From Allocatelliglobosispora scoriae (GTDB taxonomy: Bacteria > Actinomycetota > Actinomycetes > Mycobacteriales > Micromonosporaceae): a stretch of 64,000 bases of DNA. Position 1 is the stretch's first letter; each line of letters starts with the position of its first letter. A program made the translations under genes and the position numbers. This document shows, piece after piece, positions 23,964-32,425 of the stretch. The DNA is taken from contig NZ_JACHMN010000002.1 of assembly GCF_014204945.1 (NCBI RefSeq), positions 910,503 to 974,502 on the forward strand, in the 5' to 3' direction. The notes beneath the pieces were generated by a model. It ran no database searches and was not told the DNA's origin. It saw nothing but the letters and a program-made list of their open reading frames with translations.

Positions 23964-26900
23964 GTGGAGATGGTCGATGTCGCGCCGAGGATATTCCTGT
24001 CCTATGCCCACGATTCGGCCGAGCACCAGCAGGCCGTCAAGGACCTGTGGTGGCTCCTGCGCGAACTGGGCATCGACGCGAAGCTCGACATCGCCGACGA
24101 GCAGCCCGGGCAGAACTGGCCGATCTGGATGCAGCAGCAGATCGACGCCGCCGACTTCGTACTGGTCATCGCCTCGCCGGAGTACCGCCGCCGCGCCGAC
24201 GGCGAAGCACCGCCCGACGAGGGCCGGGGCGTCTGGTACGAAGCCCACCTGCTGCGCGACATGGTCTACGACAGCAAGGGCGGCGCGCTGCGGCGGATCC
24301 TGCCCGTGGTGCTGCCCGGCCGGTCCGCAGCCGAACTGCCCCGCTTCTTCGGCCGCGCCACCAGCAACCACTTCGTCGTCACCGCGATGACCGAGCCTGG
24401 ACTCGGACGGCTGCTCGGCGTGCTGCTGGGCGAGCCCGGCACCACCGAGACGCCGCTCGGCCGACGGCGGCAACCCGCACCGCTCGTGCATGAGCTGGCG
24501 ATCGACGTCACCGTCGACGCCGGACGCCTCCACAGCCGCGTCGAACTCGCCGGAACCCTGCTCAGCGAACAGGACGCGGCGATCCCGCTCGGGCTCGCCG
24601 ACGCCTGGAGCGTCCTGCGCCGTCCGCCGCTGGAAGCCGGCGGCGAGCTCGCCGAACGGGGACGGGCGCTCACCGCCGCCCTCTTCGACCCGGACGCGCT
24701 GGCCCGGCTGACCTCGCTGATCACCGAGTCCGCGCTCGGAACCGCCGTCGACGTCGTCGTCACCACCGACGGCGCCGGGCTGGCGCTGCCCTACGAGCTG
24801 ATGCGGCTCGCCGACGACCGGGCCTTCGCCACCGTCGCCGGGGTACGCCTGACCCGCCACGTCCGGGGCATCGACCGCGCCGACACGGCACCCGTGGCCG
24901 GGCCGCTGAAGATCCTCGCCGCCGTCGCCGCGCCCGAGCGGACCAGCAACCAGCCGCTGGACGTCGAGGCCGAGATGCAGGCGATCATCAGCGTCACCCA
25001 GGGCCTCGACGCCGAGGTGACGATCCTGGAGGTCGCCTCGCCGCAGCAGATCGCCAACGCGCTGCGCCGCGACCCCTACCACGTGCTGCACCTGTCGGCC
25101 CACGGCTCACCGGTCGGCCTGGAGATGGAGGACGAGGACGGCAACGCCGTCCCGGTCGTCGCCGCCGACCTGGTCAAGGTGCTGCGCCACGGCAACCGGC
25201 CGGTGCCGCTGATCGTGCTGTCGAGCTGCGCCGGTGCCGGCGGCGGCGACACCGGCCTCGCCGCCACCCTCGTCCGCCAGGGCGCCGACCGGGTGATCGC
25301 CGCGCAGACCACCATCTCCGACCCCTACGCCACCGCCCTGATGTCGCGCGTCTACCAGCGGCTCGCCACCGCCAACGGGTCGGTCGCGGAGGCGCTGGCG
25401 TTCGCGCGGACCAGCCTCTTCGACGAGGCGACCGCCGCGACGGCCCGCACCGGCCACGCCGTCCGTCCCGAGCACGGTGTGATGACGCTGCTCACCTCCG
25501 GTTCCGACGCGCGCCTCTGCGATCCGGCGGCGACCGTCGTGCACCTGCGCCGGCCCATGCTCGCCCCGTCCGGGGCCGGGGTGCGGGAGCTGGCTCTCGG
25601 AGAACTGATCGGCCGGCGCGGTCCCCTGCGCAGGACCCTGCGGGCGCTGCGCGACGACCCCCGGTCCCTGGCCGAACACGGGCAGACCTGCGGCGTCGCC
25701 CTCACCGGCATCGGCGGGATCGGCAAGACCGCGCTCGCCGGACGGGTCATCGCCCGGCTCAGCACCGACGTGGAGCCCTGGAGCACCGCCGTCCACATCG
25801 GCGAGTGGAACCCTTCCGAGCTGCTGATCCGCATCTCCGAGGCGGTCGGTGACCCCCGCGTCAGCGAGTTCCTCCTGTCGTCCGCCGACGACGCCGACAA
25901 GCTCGCGCTGGTGTTCGCGCTGCTCTCGCGTACCCGGCTGCTGCTCGTCTTCGACGACTTCGAACGCAACCTCACCGTCGGCGGCGACCGGTTCAAGGAC
26001 CCGGGGTTCGCCGAGATCTTCGCCCGGCTCTGCGACTCCACCGGCGCCGGACGGGTACTGGTGACCTGCCGCTATCCCATACCGGACGCGGACGACCTGC
26101 TCAACGTCGACATTCCGCCGCTGACACCGGCCGAGCTGGACCGGTTGCTGCGCCGGCTGCCCGCCGTCGATGCGCTCGTCGGCGACGACCGGCGGATCAT
26201 CATCGAGACCATCGGCGGGCACCCGCGATTGATGGAGTTCGCCGACGCGCTGCTGCGCGGGCAGTCCGGGCGGGGGCGGCTGCGGGAGGTGGCGGTGCGG
26301 TTGCGGCGGCTCGCGGCTGACACCGAGGTGAGGATCCCCAAATCCAAGGCCGGTGCTCCGGGAGCGGCGGAGGCGGCACGGCAGGTGGTGCTGCTCGGCA
26401 GCCGGGACATCCTGCTGGACGAGCTGCTCGCTCTGCTCACCGGAACGCAGCGGGAACTGCTGCTGCAGGCTGCCGTCAGCCGGATGCCGCTGCCGCTGGG
26501 AGACCTGATCCTTGCGGTTCACGGTGAGGCACCGTCATCGGCTGATGCCCGCCGCACCGCCGAGGACGCGGACCGACTGATCGACCTGACGCTGCTCGCG
26601 ACGGTGGAAGGCGAGCTCCAGGTGCACACCTGGGTCAACGAGGCGCTCGGGTCGCATCAGGGGGTTGAGCTGATGACGCGGCAGGTCCGCGCCATCGCCA
26701 TGCACATCCAGCGACTGGATTCAAGGAGAGCTATATACAGTGATCTCACCGAACTGGGTCGTCACTATGCGGCGGTCGGGGACTTCGACAACCTAGCCCA
26801 CTTCGCACTCGACGTATGTCGACAGCTTCCCGGCGAGCTGACCGTGGCCGCATTCCTCAACGACCTGAGGCCAATGCTCGCTGATGATCATCCCCTTTAT

Positions 26901-28094
26901 CTCACGCTCTTGGATCGCGAGCGCGAGGCACTGGCGAATACGGGCAATAGCATCGCCACCTCGCGGATCGTTAATGAGATGCTTCGGCTCACTCGTTCGC
27001 GGGCCTCCGCCGACCCCGCCGACATTGAATACCAACGAGACCTCAGCATCGCCTTGAATAGGCTGGGCGACCTCGCCCGAGCAGCCGGCGACATGGTCAC
27101 CGCCCGAGCCAGCTACACCGAAAGCCTCACCATGGCACGCCGACTCACCGCAGCCGACCCCACCAACATCCAATACCAGCGCGACCTCAGCGTCTCCCTG
27201 ACCAAGCTAGGCGACCTCGCCCGCGCAGCCGGCGACATGGTCACCGCCCGGACCAGCTACACCGAAAGCCTCACCATCGACCGCCAGCTCACCGCAGCCG
27301 ACCCCACCAACATCCAATACCAGCGCGACCTCAGCATCTCCATGAACAAGCTAGGCGACCTCGCCCAAGCGGCCGGCGACATAGACGCCGCCCGGACCAG
27401 CTACACCGAAAGCCTCACCATCCGCCGCCAGCTCACCACCACCGACCCCACCAACATCCAATACCAGCGCGACCTCAGCATCTCCATGAACAAGCTAGGC
27501 GACCTCGCCCAAGCAGCCGGCGACATAGACGCCGCCCGGACCAGCTACACCGAAAGCCTCACCATCCGCCGCCAGCTCACCGCAGCCGACCCCACCAATC
27601 TCGAATATCAGCGCGACCTAAGCGTCTCCCTGAATAGGCTGGGCGACCTGGCCCAAGCAGCCGGCGACATAGCCGCCGCCCGGTCCACCTATACCGAAAA
27701 TCTCAACATCGCGCGCAAACTCACCACCACCGACCCCACCAACATCCAATACCAGCGCGACCTCAGCTACTCCCTAACCAAGCTGGGCGACCTCGCCGAA
27801 GAACTAGGCGATATGGCCACCGCCCGAGCCAGCTATGCCGAAAGTCTCACCATCGACCGCCAACTCACCACCACCGACCCCACCAACATCCAATACCAGC
27901 GCGACCTCAGCATCTCCCTCAGCCGGGCAGGCCTGTTGGAGGCAGTTGGCGGAAATCCAACGGAGTCGGCCGTCTACATCCGTGAGGCCAGGGCGATCGT
28001 CCAGCGGTTGTCGGAGATAAATCCGGCAGATGCCCAATACCGTCAGGACATCACCTACTTCGATGCACTACTGGAAGAACTCACCGATCGCTGA
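23964..28094 (+). CDS. SEFIR-CHAT-STAND-TPR protein (conflict system)
   Basis: 1376 residues (GTG 23964; ATG 23970 is an alternative). Residues 8-140 are a SEFIR domain, a TIR relative: RIFLSYAHDS, NWPIWMQQQIDAADFVLVIA, SPEYRRR, then GVWYEAHLLRDMVY, where E93 occupies the place of the TIR catalytic Glu. Residues 180-540 contain a CHAT protease with HVLHLSAHG (H380) and LIVLSSCAG (C422). Residues 545-900 are a STAND NTPase with Walker A GIGGIGKTAL (582-591) and LLVFDDFERN (DD 664-665). Residues 1015-1350 are seven near-identical 48-residue TPR-type units. Known: TIR/SEFIR domains can act as NAD hydrolases or signalling adaptors, CHAT domains as proteases, STAND modules as switches. Two effector types on one switch, without partner genes, is unusual. 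The protein is cytoplasmic; no membrane helix is seen. Confidence 0.9.
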   Translation: MEMVDVAPRIFLSYAHDSAEHQQAVKDLWWLLRELGIDAKLDIADEQPGQNWPIWMQQQIDAADFVLVIASPEYRRRADGEAPPDEGRGVWYEAHLLRDMVYDSKGGALRRILPVVLPGRSAAELPRFFGRATSNHFVVTAMTEPGLGRLLGVLLGEPGTTETPLGRRRQPAPLVHELAIDVTVDAGRLHSRVELAGTLLSEQDAAIPLGLADAWSVLRRPPLEAGGELAERGRALTAALFDPDALARLTSLITESALGTAVDVVVTTDGAGLALPYELMRLADDRAFATVAGVRLTRHVRGIDRADTAPVAGPLKILAAVAAPERTSNQPLDVEAEMQAIISVTQGLDAEVTILEVASPQQIANALRRDPYHVLHLSAHGSPVGLEMEDEDGNAVPVVAADLVKVLRHGNRPVPLIVLSSCAGAGGGDTGLAATLVRQGADRVIAAQTTISDPYATALMSRVYQRLATANGSVAEALAFARTSLFDEATAATARTGHAVRPEHGVMTLLTSGSDARLCDPAATVVHLRRPMLAPSGAGVRELALGELIGRRGPLRRTLRALRDDPRSLAEHGQTCGVALTGIGGIGKTALAGRVIARLSTDVEPWSTAVHIGEWNPSELLIRISEAVGDPRVSEFLLSSADDADKLALVFALLSRTRLLLVFDDFERNLTVGGDRFKDPGFAEIFARLCDSTGAGRVLVTCRYPIPDADDLLNVDIPPLTPAELDRLLRRLPAVDALVGDDRRIIIETIGGHPRLMEFADALLRGQSGRGRLREVAVRLRRLAADTEVRIPKSKAGAPGAAEAARQVVLLGSRDILLDELLALLTGTQRELLLQAAVSRMPLPLGDLILAVHGEAPSSADARRTAEDADRLIDLTLLATVEGELQVHTWVNEALGSHQGVELMTRQVRAIAMHIQRLDSRRAIYSDLTELGRHYAAVGDFDNLAHFALDVCRQLPGELTVAAFLNDLRPMLADDHPLYLTLLDREREALANTGNSIATSRIVNEMLRLTRSRASADPADIEYQRDLSIALNRLGDLARAAGDMVTARASYTESLTMARRLTAADPTNIQYQRDLSVSLTKLGDLARAAGDMVTARTSYTESLTIDRQLTAADPTNIQYQRDLSISMNKLGDLAQAAGDIDAARTSYTESLTIRRQLTTTDPTNIQYQRDLSISMNKLGDLAQAAGDIDAARTSYTESLTIRRQLTAADPTNLEYQRDLSVSLNRLGDLAQAAGDIAAARSTYTENLNIARKLTTTDPTNIQYQRDLSYSLTKLGDLAEELGDMATARASYAESLTIDRQLTTTDPTNIQYQRDLSISLSRAGLLEAVGGNPTESAVYIREARAIVQRLSEINPADAQYRQDITYFDALLEELTDR
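27006..28013 (+). repeat. Seven tandem 144-bp repeats coding for TPR units
   Basis: Unit boundaries fall at 27006, 27150, 27294, 27438, 27582, 27726 and 27870, each 48 codons, with a partial eighth from 28014. The protein motif is DPTNIQYQRDLS, then KLGDLA-x-AAGD, then SYTESLTI-x-RQLT. Units 3 and 4 are almost identical at DNA level, and the phrase DPTNIQYQRDLS is encoded by the same codons in most copies. Such identity implies recent expansion by unequal recombination; copy number may vary between strains. Confidence 0.9.
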
Positions 28095-28114
28095 TGACGG
28101 CTCTCCGCGAGCCA

Positions 28115-28732
28115 CTACGGGAAACGCCGGACCAGCCGGCCGACGGCGGCACCGATGACCGACCCGATCATCGACCCCGCCACCACGTCCCCCGGGTAGT
28201 GCACCCCGGTGTGGATCCGCGAATAAGCCACCCCCGCCGCCAGCGCGTGCAGCGGCGCCGAGGCCGGGACCAGCACATCCCCCACCGCCGTGGCGAACGC
28301 GAACGCCGAAGCCGAGTGCCCCGACGGGAACGACGTAGACACCGGCATCCGCACATGCCGCGACGCCGCCACCGCAGCTGCCGCCCGGTCCGGTCGCCCC
28401 CGCACCACGGTCGTTTTCACGGCAAGGTTGACCACCGCCGACGTCAGCGCGATCGCCGCGGTCCCGGCGAGCGCCGCCCGCCGCCCGCGGGCCCCGGCGA
28501 CCAGGGCGAGCCCGCCGGCGATGCCGAACCACAGCCGCGAGTAGTTGGCCGCCGTGGAGAGCCCTCGCATCCCGATGTCGAGGTTGGGTGTGCTCGTGCC
28601 CGCGACGGCGGCGTAGACCACCCGATCGACCTGGTCCATCTCGGCGACGATCGCGGCCGCCCGGCCGCGCAGGGACCGGCGGGCACGAGACGACGCAAGC
28701 GTTACCGGACGGTGATGACGCGGGGCATCCAT
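28115..28732 (-). CDS. PAP2-family lipid phosphatase
   Basis: 205 residues from ATG 28732. The three PAP2 signatures are in order: KTTVVRGRPDR, FPSGHSASA and SRIHTGVHYPGD, with the catalytic His residues in the second and third. Several hydrophobic segments (about 60-80, 85-105, 140-200) make it an integral membrane enzyme acting on phosphatidate or polyprenyl diphosphate-type substrates at the outer face. Only 17 bp separate it from the divergent kinase-like gene, so the two share a promoter region and probably a pathway. It is convergent with the SEFIR-CHAT gene, with 20 bp between. Confidence 0.9.
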   Translation of the reverse strand: MDAPRHHRPVTLASSRARRSLRGRAAAIVAEMDQVDRVVYAAVAGTSTPNLDIGMRGLSTAANYSRLWFGIAGGLALVAGARGRRAALAGTAAIALTSAVVNLAVKTTVVRGRPDRAAAAVAASRHVRMPVSTSFPSGHSASAFAFATAVGDVLVPASAPLHALAAGVAYSRIHTGVHYPGDVVAGSMIGSVIGAAVGRLVRRFP

Positions 28733-28749
28733 CCTGCGAGACTACGGCG

Positions 28750-30114
28750 GTGGACCCTTCCGCGCAGAAGCCATCGCTCATCAGCCGGATCTACGCCCTC
28801 GCGGCGCTGACCGCCCTGGTGCTGGCGGTGGCGACCTTGGCGTACCTGTTGGTCAATCAGATCCTGGTCCTGATCGGCGCGATCGCGGCGCTGCTCGTGG
28901 CGGTCTTCGCGGCCTGGACCGCGCTCATCAACCGCGGCGTGCGGCGTGCGGTGAGCCTCGGGGTCGCGGTGCTCGCGCTCGCCGGTTCCGTGCTGCTGCT
29001 GGGGGCGAAGGGCTTCGTCGGCGTGGGGATCGTGGTGAGCCTGACGGTCGCGTCGGCGCTCGCGGCGCGGGCCGCGATCGGACGCCACCGGCCGCTCGGG
29101 CTCGGTGAGGCGCTGCCGCCGGGCATGGTCGCGGTGGGCCGCGCCGACCGGCCGGTGCTGCTGCTCAACCCGCTCTCCGGCGGCGGTACGGTCGAGCACA
29201 CCGACCTGCAGGCGCAGGCGCGCAAGCGCGGTATCCGGACCGTGGTCCTGGGCGAGCGGGACAACCTGCGCGGCATCGCCGAGCGCGAGATCACCGCGGG
29301 CGCCTCGGCGATCGGGGTGGCGGGCGGCGACGGCTCGCAGGCGCTCGTCGCCGATGTCGCGCGGCGGCACAACGTCGCTTTCGTCTGCGTACCGGCGGGG
29401 ACCTTCAACCACTTCGCGCTGGATCTCGGGCTCGATCGGCAGGACCCGGTCGCGGCGCTCGACGCCTTCGGCCCCGCCGTCGAGCGCCGCATCGACCTCG
29501 GCATCGTCAACGACCGGGTCTTCGTCAACAACGCGTCGATGGGCGCCTACGCCACGATCGTGCAGTCCGAGGACTACCGCGCGATGAAGTTCGCCACCAC
29601 GGCGGGTATGCTGCCGGACCTCATCGGCGCCGACACGACCGGATTCGACCTGCACTTCGTCGGGCCGCAGGACGAGGCGTTCAGCGCGGCGGACGTGGTG
29701 CTCGTGGCCAACAACCCCTACGCAGTGGTGACGCCGGTGGGGCTGGGGACCCGGCCCAGTCTCGACACCGGCGAGCTCGGCCTGTTCGCGCTCCGCGCTC
29801 GGGCGCAGGACCCCCCGGTGGTACGCCACGCGGTGCTGACCTGGTCGGCGGCCGAGTTCCGGGTGGACTCGTCGGCGACGGTCGCGGTGGGGCTGGACGG
29901 CGAGGCGATCCAGCTCGAACCGCCGCTCGTCTTCCGCACCCTGCACCGGGCCCTGCGCGTACGCCAGGCGCGCCACTCCGTGGCCCCGGTCGCGCTGGGC
30001 CACGCGCCGGGTGTCCGGCAGACCGCGGTCGCGCTGCTGCGCCTGGTCGTCGGCCGTCCCGCGTGGTCGTCGGCCGCCCGGGCGGCCGGGGTCACGCCGC
30101 CGCGACCGTCGTAG
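28750..30114 (+). CDS. Diacylglycerol kinase-like lipid kinase with membrane N-terminus
   Basis: 454 residues from GTG 28750. The frame continues upstream, but that would cover the PAP2 start. Residues 10-100 hold four short hydrophobic segments (YALAALTALVLAVATLAYLL and others). Residues 130-420 are a DAGK_cat domain: PVLLLNPLSGGG (nucleotide loop), VAGGDGSQALVADVA (GGDGS), CVPAGTFNHFALDLG, then FVNNASMGAYATIV. It would phosphorylate diacylglycerol or a related lipid alcohol. Together with the divergent PAP2 phosphatase it suggests a lipid phosphorylation/dephosphorylation pair. Its 3' end overlaps the convergent HxlR gene by 23 bp. Confidence 0.88.
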   Translation: MDPSAQKPSLISRIYALAALTALVLAVATLAYLLVNQILVLIGAIAALLVAVFAAWTALINRGVRRAVSLGVAVLALAGSVLLLGAKGFVGVGIVVSLTVASALAARAAIGRHRPLGLGEALPPGMVAVGRADRPVLLLNPLSGGGTVEHTDLQAQARKRGIRTVVLGERDNLRGIAEREITAGASAIGVAGGDGSQALVADVARRHNVAFVCVPAGTFNHFALDLGLDRQDPVAALDAFGPAVERRIDLGIVNDRVFVNNASMGAYATIVQSEDYRAMKFATTAGMLPDLIGADTTGFDLHFVGPQDEAFSAADVVLVANNPYAVVTPVGLGTRPSLDTGELGLFALRARAQDPPVVRHAVLTWSAAEFRVDSSATVAVGLDGEAIQLEPPLVFRTLHRALRVRQARHSVAPVALGHAPGVRQTAVALLRLVVGRPAWSSAARAAGVTPPRPS

Positions 30115-30601
30115 GCCGGCCGGCGGCGGGGATGCGGCGGTGCGCGCCGGGGCCGGGGCGGGCGACGACGTCCCTCGGCGAGTCGATGTCGTGGCCGTCC
30201 GCGCAGGTCAGACGGGTGCGGACGGGGGCGCCGCAGTCGCGGTGGGCCATCTCGACCGGCGAGCCCTCGGGGTCGGCGAGGTAGCGGTCGCCCCACTCCC
30301 AGATCGCTACGAGCACCGGGTAGAGGTCGAACCCCTTCGGCGTCAACCGGTACTCGTGGCGCTCGCGCTCGCCCGCCGGACGGTACGGGTGCCGGTGCAG
30401 CACACCCCGCTCGACCAGCATCGCGAGCCGGTTGGTGAGCACCTGCCGGGGGATGTCGGTGTGCTCGCGCATCTGGTCGAAGCGGCGCACGCCGTTGAAG
30501 ACCTCGCGGAGCACGACGAAGGTCCAGCGCTCGCCGAGGATCCCCATGGCCCGGGCGACCGTGCAGTTCTCGACGGACCAGTCCAGCGCGGGTGGGTGCA
30601 T
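30092..30601 (-). CDS. HxlR-family transcriptional regulator
   Basis: 169 residues from ATG 30601 (GTG one codon earlier is possible). The HxlR winged helix is clear: CTVARAMGILGERWTFVVLR, FDQMREHTDIPRQVLTNRL and HEYRLTPKGFDLYPVL. It probably acts as a dimer on the divergent thioesterase gene; a 21-bp inverted repeat lies in the short gap between them. The C-terminal 50 residues are Pro/Arg-rich with a DC-x-CADGHDID segment that may bind metal. Confidence 0.9.
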   Translation of the reverse strand: MHPPALDWSVENCTVARAMGILGERWTFVVLREVFNGVRRFDQMREHTDIPRQVLTNRLAMLVERGVLHRHPYRPAGERERHEYRLTPKGFDLYPVLVAIWEWGDRYLADPEGSPVEMAHRDCGAPVRTRLTCADGHDIDSPRDVVARPGPGAHRRIPAAGRPTTVAAA

Positions 30602-30616
30602 CACACCACGCTAGGT

Positions 30617-30637
30617 CTTGTTGACAGACTCAGCAAG
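30617..30637. promoter_or_regulatory. Imperfect 21-bp inverted repeat, candidate HxlR operator
   Basis: CTTGTTGA and TCAGCAAG (one mismatch) flank a 5-base centre. TTGACA within it (30621-30626) may be the -35 box of the thioesterase gene. The site lies between the two divergent start codons. Confidence 0.5.
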
Positions 30638-30656
30638 CCGGTGCGAGGCTGAGTTC

Positions 30657-31169
30657 ATGACGCAGACTCAGAGTCCTTCCGAGCCGAGGACCCGCACCTT
30701 CACCTGGGACGACCCGTTCGGAGTCGACTTCGCGGCCGTCGCCAAGCTCAGCGGGCTGGAGCTGATCCAGGAGATGATCGCCGGACGGCTGCCCGCCCCG
30801 CCGATCATGCGCCTGATGGACATGGAGAGCATGGAGGCGCAGGAGGGCCGGGTCGCGGTCACGATGCGGGCGCAGGAGTTCCACTACAACCCGCTCGGCG
30901 GGGTGCACGGCGGCGTCATCGCCACCCTGCTCGACACCGCCGCCGCCTGCTCGGTCCACACGACCCTGCCCGCCGGTACGTCGTACACGTCGCTGGATCT
31001 GACCACGAAGTTCCTGCGGCCGGCGTCGGTCGCCTCCGGCCTGCTGCGCTGCGAGGGCCGGGTCATCTCGCGCGGCCGGCGGACCGCGCTCGCCGAGGCG
31101 CAGCTCACCGACGAGGCCGGGCGCCTGATCGCCCACGCGACCTCGACCTGCCTGATCTTCGAGCTCTAG
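30657..31169 (+). CDS. PaaI-like hotdog-fold thioesterase
   Basis: 170 residues from ATG 30657. The hotdog core is NPLGGVHGGVIATLLDTAAA (helix with the catalytic Asp region), then YTSLDLTTKFLRPA and CEGRVISRGRRTALAEA. Members hydrolyse acyl-CoA thioesters, often aromatic or polyketide intermediates. The substrate is unknown here. Regulation by the divergent HxlR protein is likely, and an aromatic or redox-active inducer would fit that family. Confidence 0.88.
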   Translation: MTQTQSPSEPRTRTFTWDDPFGVDFAAVAKLSGLELIQEMIAGRLPAPPIMRLMDMESMEAQEGRVAVTMRAQEFHYNPLGGVHGGVIATLLDTAAACSVHTTLPAGTSYTSLDLTTKFLRPASVASGLLRCEGRVISRGRRTALAEAQLTDEAGRLIAHATSTCLIFEL

Positions 31170-31230
31170 GCCCCGCGCGCCGGGAGCGGCCCGGCCCGGA
31201 GCGGCGCGTCCCTGGCCTGAGCCCCCGTCA

Positions 31231-31288
31231 CGTTTTGCAGCAAAGCGTGGCCATTTCGCTTCGCGAGGCCACGCTTTGCTGCAAAACG
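31231..31288. repeat. Perfect 22-bp-arm hairpin
   Basis: CGTTTTGCAGCAAAGCGTGG (start of arm 31231-31252) pairs exactly with 31267-31288 around a 14-base loop. It lies between the convergent thioesterase and methyltransferase genes and can act as a bidirectional terminator. Confidence 0.8.
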
Positions 31289-31322
31289 CCCCGGGTTGAC
31301 CGCGCGGCCAGCCCGGGGCGGG

Positions 31323-32108
31323 TCAGAGCGGCTTGATCGCGCGGGTGGCGAAGTAGCCGGGCATGTGGTCCTTCGTGCCGTCGGCGTGGTGCGGCGCCTC
31401 GCTGAAACCGCTGATCAGGAACCCCGCCGCGAGCTGCCCGCCGATCTGCTCGGCGAGGCTGTGGCTCCACTCCAGCGGCGCGTCGGCGCCGAAGCGCTCC
31501 GCGCGCTCCTCCGCCGTGTAGTGGGTGACGTCGCTGTAGGGCAGCTTGTGCTTCACGACCATCTCGCCGGTCTTGTCCAGCAGGACGCTGTCGAAGAGGT
31601 AGAGGTCGGGGTTGAGGAACCCCGCGAGCAGCGTTCCGCCCGGCCGCAGCACCCGGAAGCACTCCCGCCAGACCGGCGCGAGCTCCGGGCTGAACAGGTT
31701 CGAGACCGGGTGGAAGACGAGGTCGAAGCCGGCGTCGGGGAAGGCGCTCAGGTCGCGCATGTCCCCCAGGACGGTACGCAGGTCGAGCCCGTCGCGCCGC
31801 GCCACGAACTCGTCCTGGCCGAGCTGCTTGGGGGAGTTGTCGAAGACGGTGACCCGGGCGCCGGCCGCGGCGAGGGTCGGACCCTGCTGGCCGCCGCCGG
31901 AGGCGAGGCACAGGACGTCGGCGCCGACGAGCGGCGGAAACCATGACGGGTCGACTGGTTGGTAGCCGATGAGCACCACCGACCAGTCGCCGTTCCGCGC
32001 TCGTTCGATCACGTCGGACGAGACAGGCCGAGACCACTCGTCCTCCTGGTCCACCTGGATGTCCCAAGCGAGACGGTTATGGGCGACGGGATCGATCTCA
32101 GAGGTCAT
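31323..32108 (-). CDS. Class I SAM-dependent methyltransferase
   Basis: 261 residues from ATG 32108 (MTSEIDPVAHNRLAWD). The SAM-binding motif is VLCLASGGGQQGPTLAAAGA with the acidic end of strand 2 at VTVFDNSP. Later motifs are LVFHPVSNLFSP and VLRPGGTLLAGFLNP. The NRLAWD start and GGGQQGP loop belong to a common actinobacterial Methyltransf_11 group of unknown substrate. The gene is monocistronic, convergent with the thioesterase gene. Confidence 0.88.
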   Translation of the reverse strand: MTSEIDPVAHNRLAWDIQVDQEDEWSRPVSSDVIERARNGDWSVVLIGYQPVDPSWFPPLVGADVLCLASGGGQQGPTLAAAGARVTVFDNSPKQLGQDEFVARRDGLDLRTVLGDMRDLSAFPDAGFDLVFHPVSNLFSPELAPVWRECFRVLRPGGTLLAGFLNPDLYLFDSVLLDKTGEMVVKHKLPYSDVTHYTAEERAERFGADAPLEWSHSLAEQIGGQLAAGFLISGFSEAPHHADGTKDHMPGYFATRAIKPL

Positions 32109-32204
32109 GACCACGGAGGTTAGCCGCTGATCACGACTCGACCAACGCGGTTTACCAACACCACACCGACAGCCCCGCACCTGTGGCCGTCGGCGTCTAC
32201 CTAC

Positions 32205-32405
32205 TTACGTGGTGAGGTCGAACTCGCCGGCCTTGACGCCCTCGATGAAGGCACTCCAGTCACCGGCGTTGAAGGCGAGCTGTCCGCCCTCACGGTCCTT
32301 GCTATCGCGCAGGTGAACCTGCTCATCGGCGTACCGCGCCTCGACACACGCACCGTTGGTGCCGCTGCGGGTGCTTACCCGCCAGGTGTGGTTCAGGGCC
32401 CTCAC
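32205..32405 (-). CDS. DUF397 protein
   Basis: 66 residues from GTG 32405, preceded by GGAGC. W-R-V-S-T-R-S-G-x-N-G-A-C-V-E and LRDSKDREGGQLAFNAGDW, then FIEGVKAGEFDL, are the DUF397 signature. It pairs with the XRE regulator 20 bp upstream on the same strand, as in WhiJ/BldB-type loci of actinomycetes, where the small protein acts with its regulator in developmental control. Confidence 0.93.
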   Translation of the reverse strand: MRALNHTWRVSTRSGTNGACVEARYADEQVHLRDSKDREGGQLAFNAGDWSAFIEGVKAGEFDLTT

Positions 32406-32425
32406 GCTTGCTCCATCTCATTCGG

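Noticed and set aside
23475..26522. Two long minus-strand frames opposite the SEFIR-CHAT gene (542 and 471 codons)
   Set aside because: GC-rich antisense shadows: Gly/Arg/Asp/Val-biased composition, no domains, complete overlap with a well-supported gene.
27006..28013. Possible CRISPR-like or direct-repeat array
   Set aside because: Units are 144 bp, contiguous and in frame with no unique spacers; they encode TPR-type repeats.
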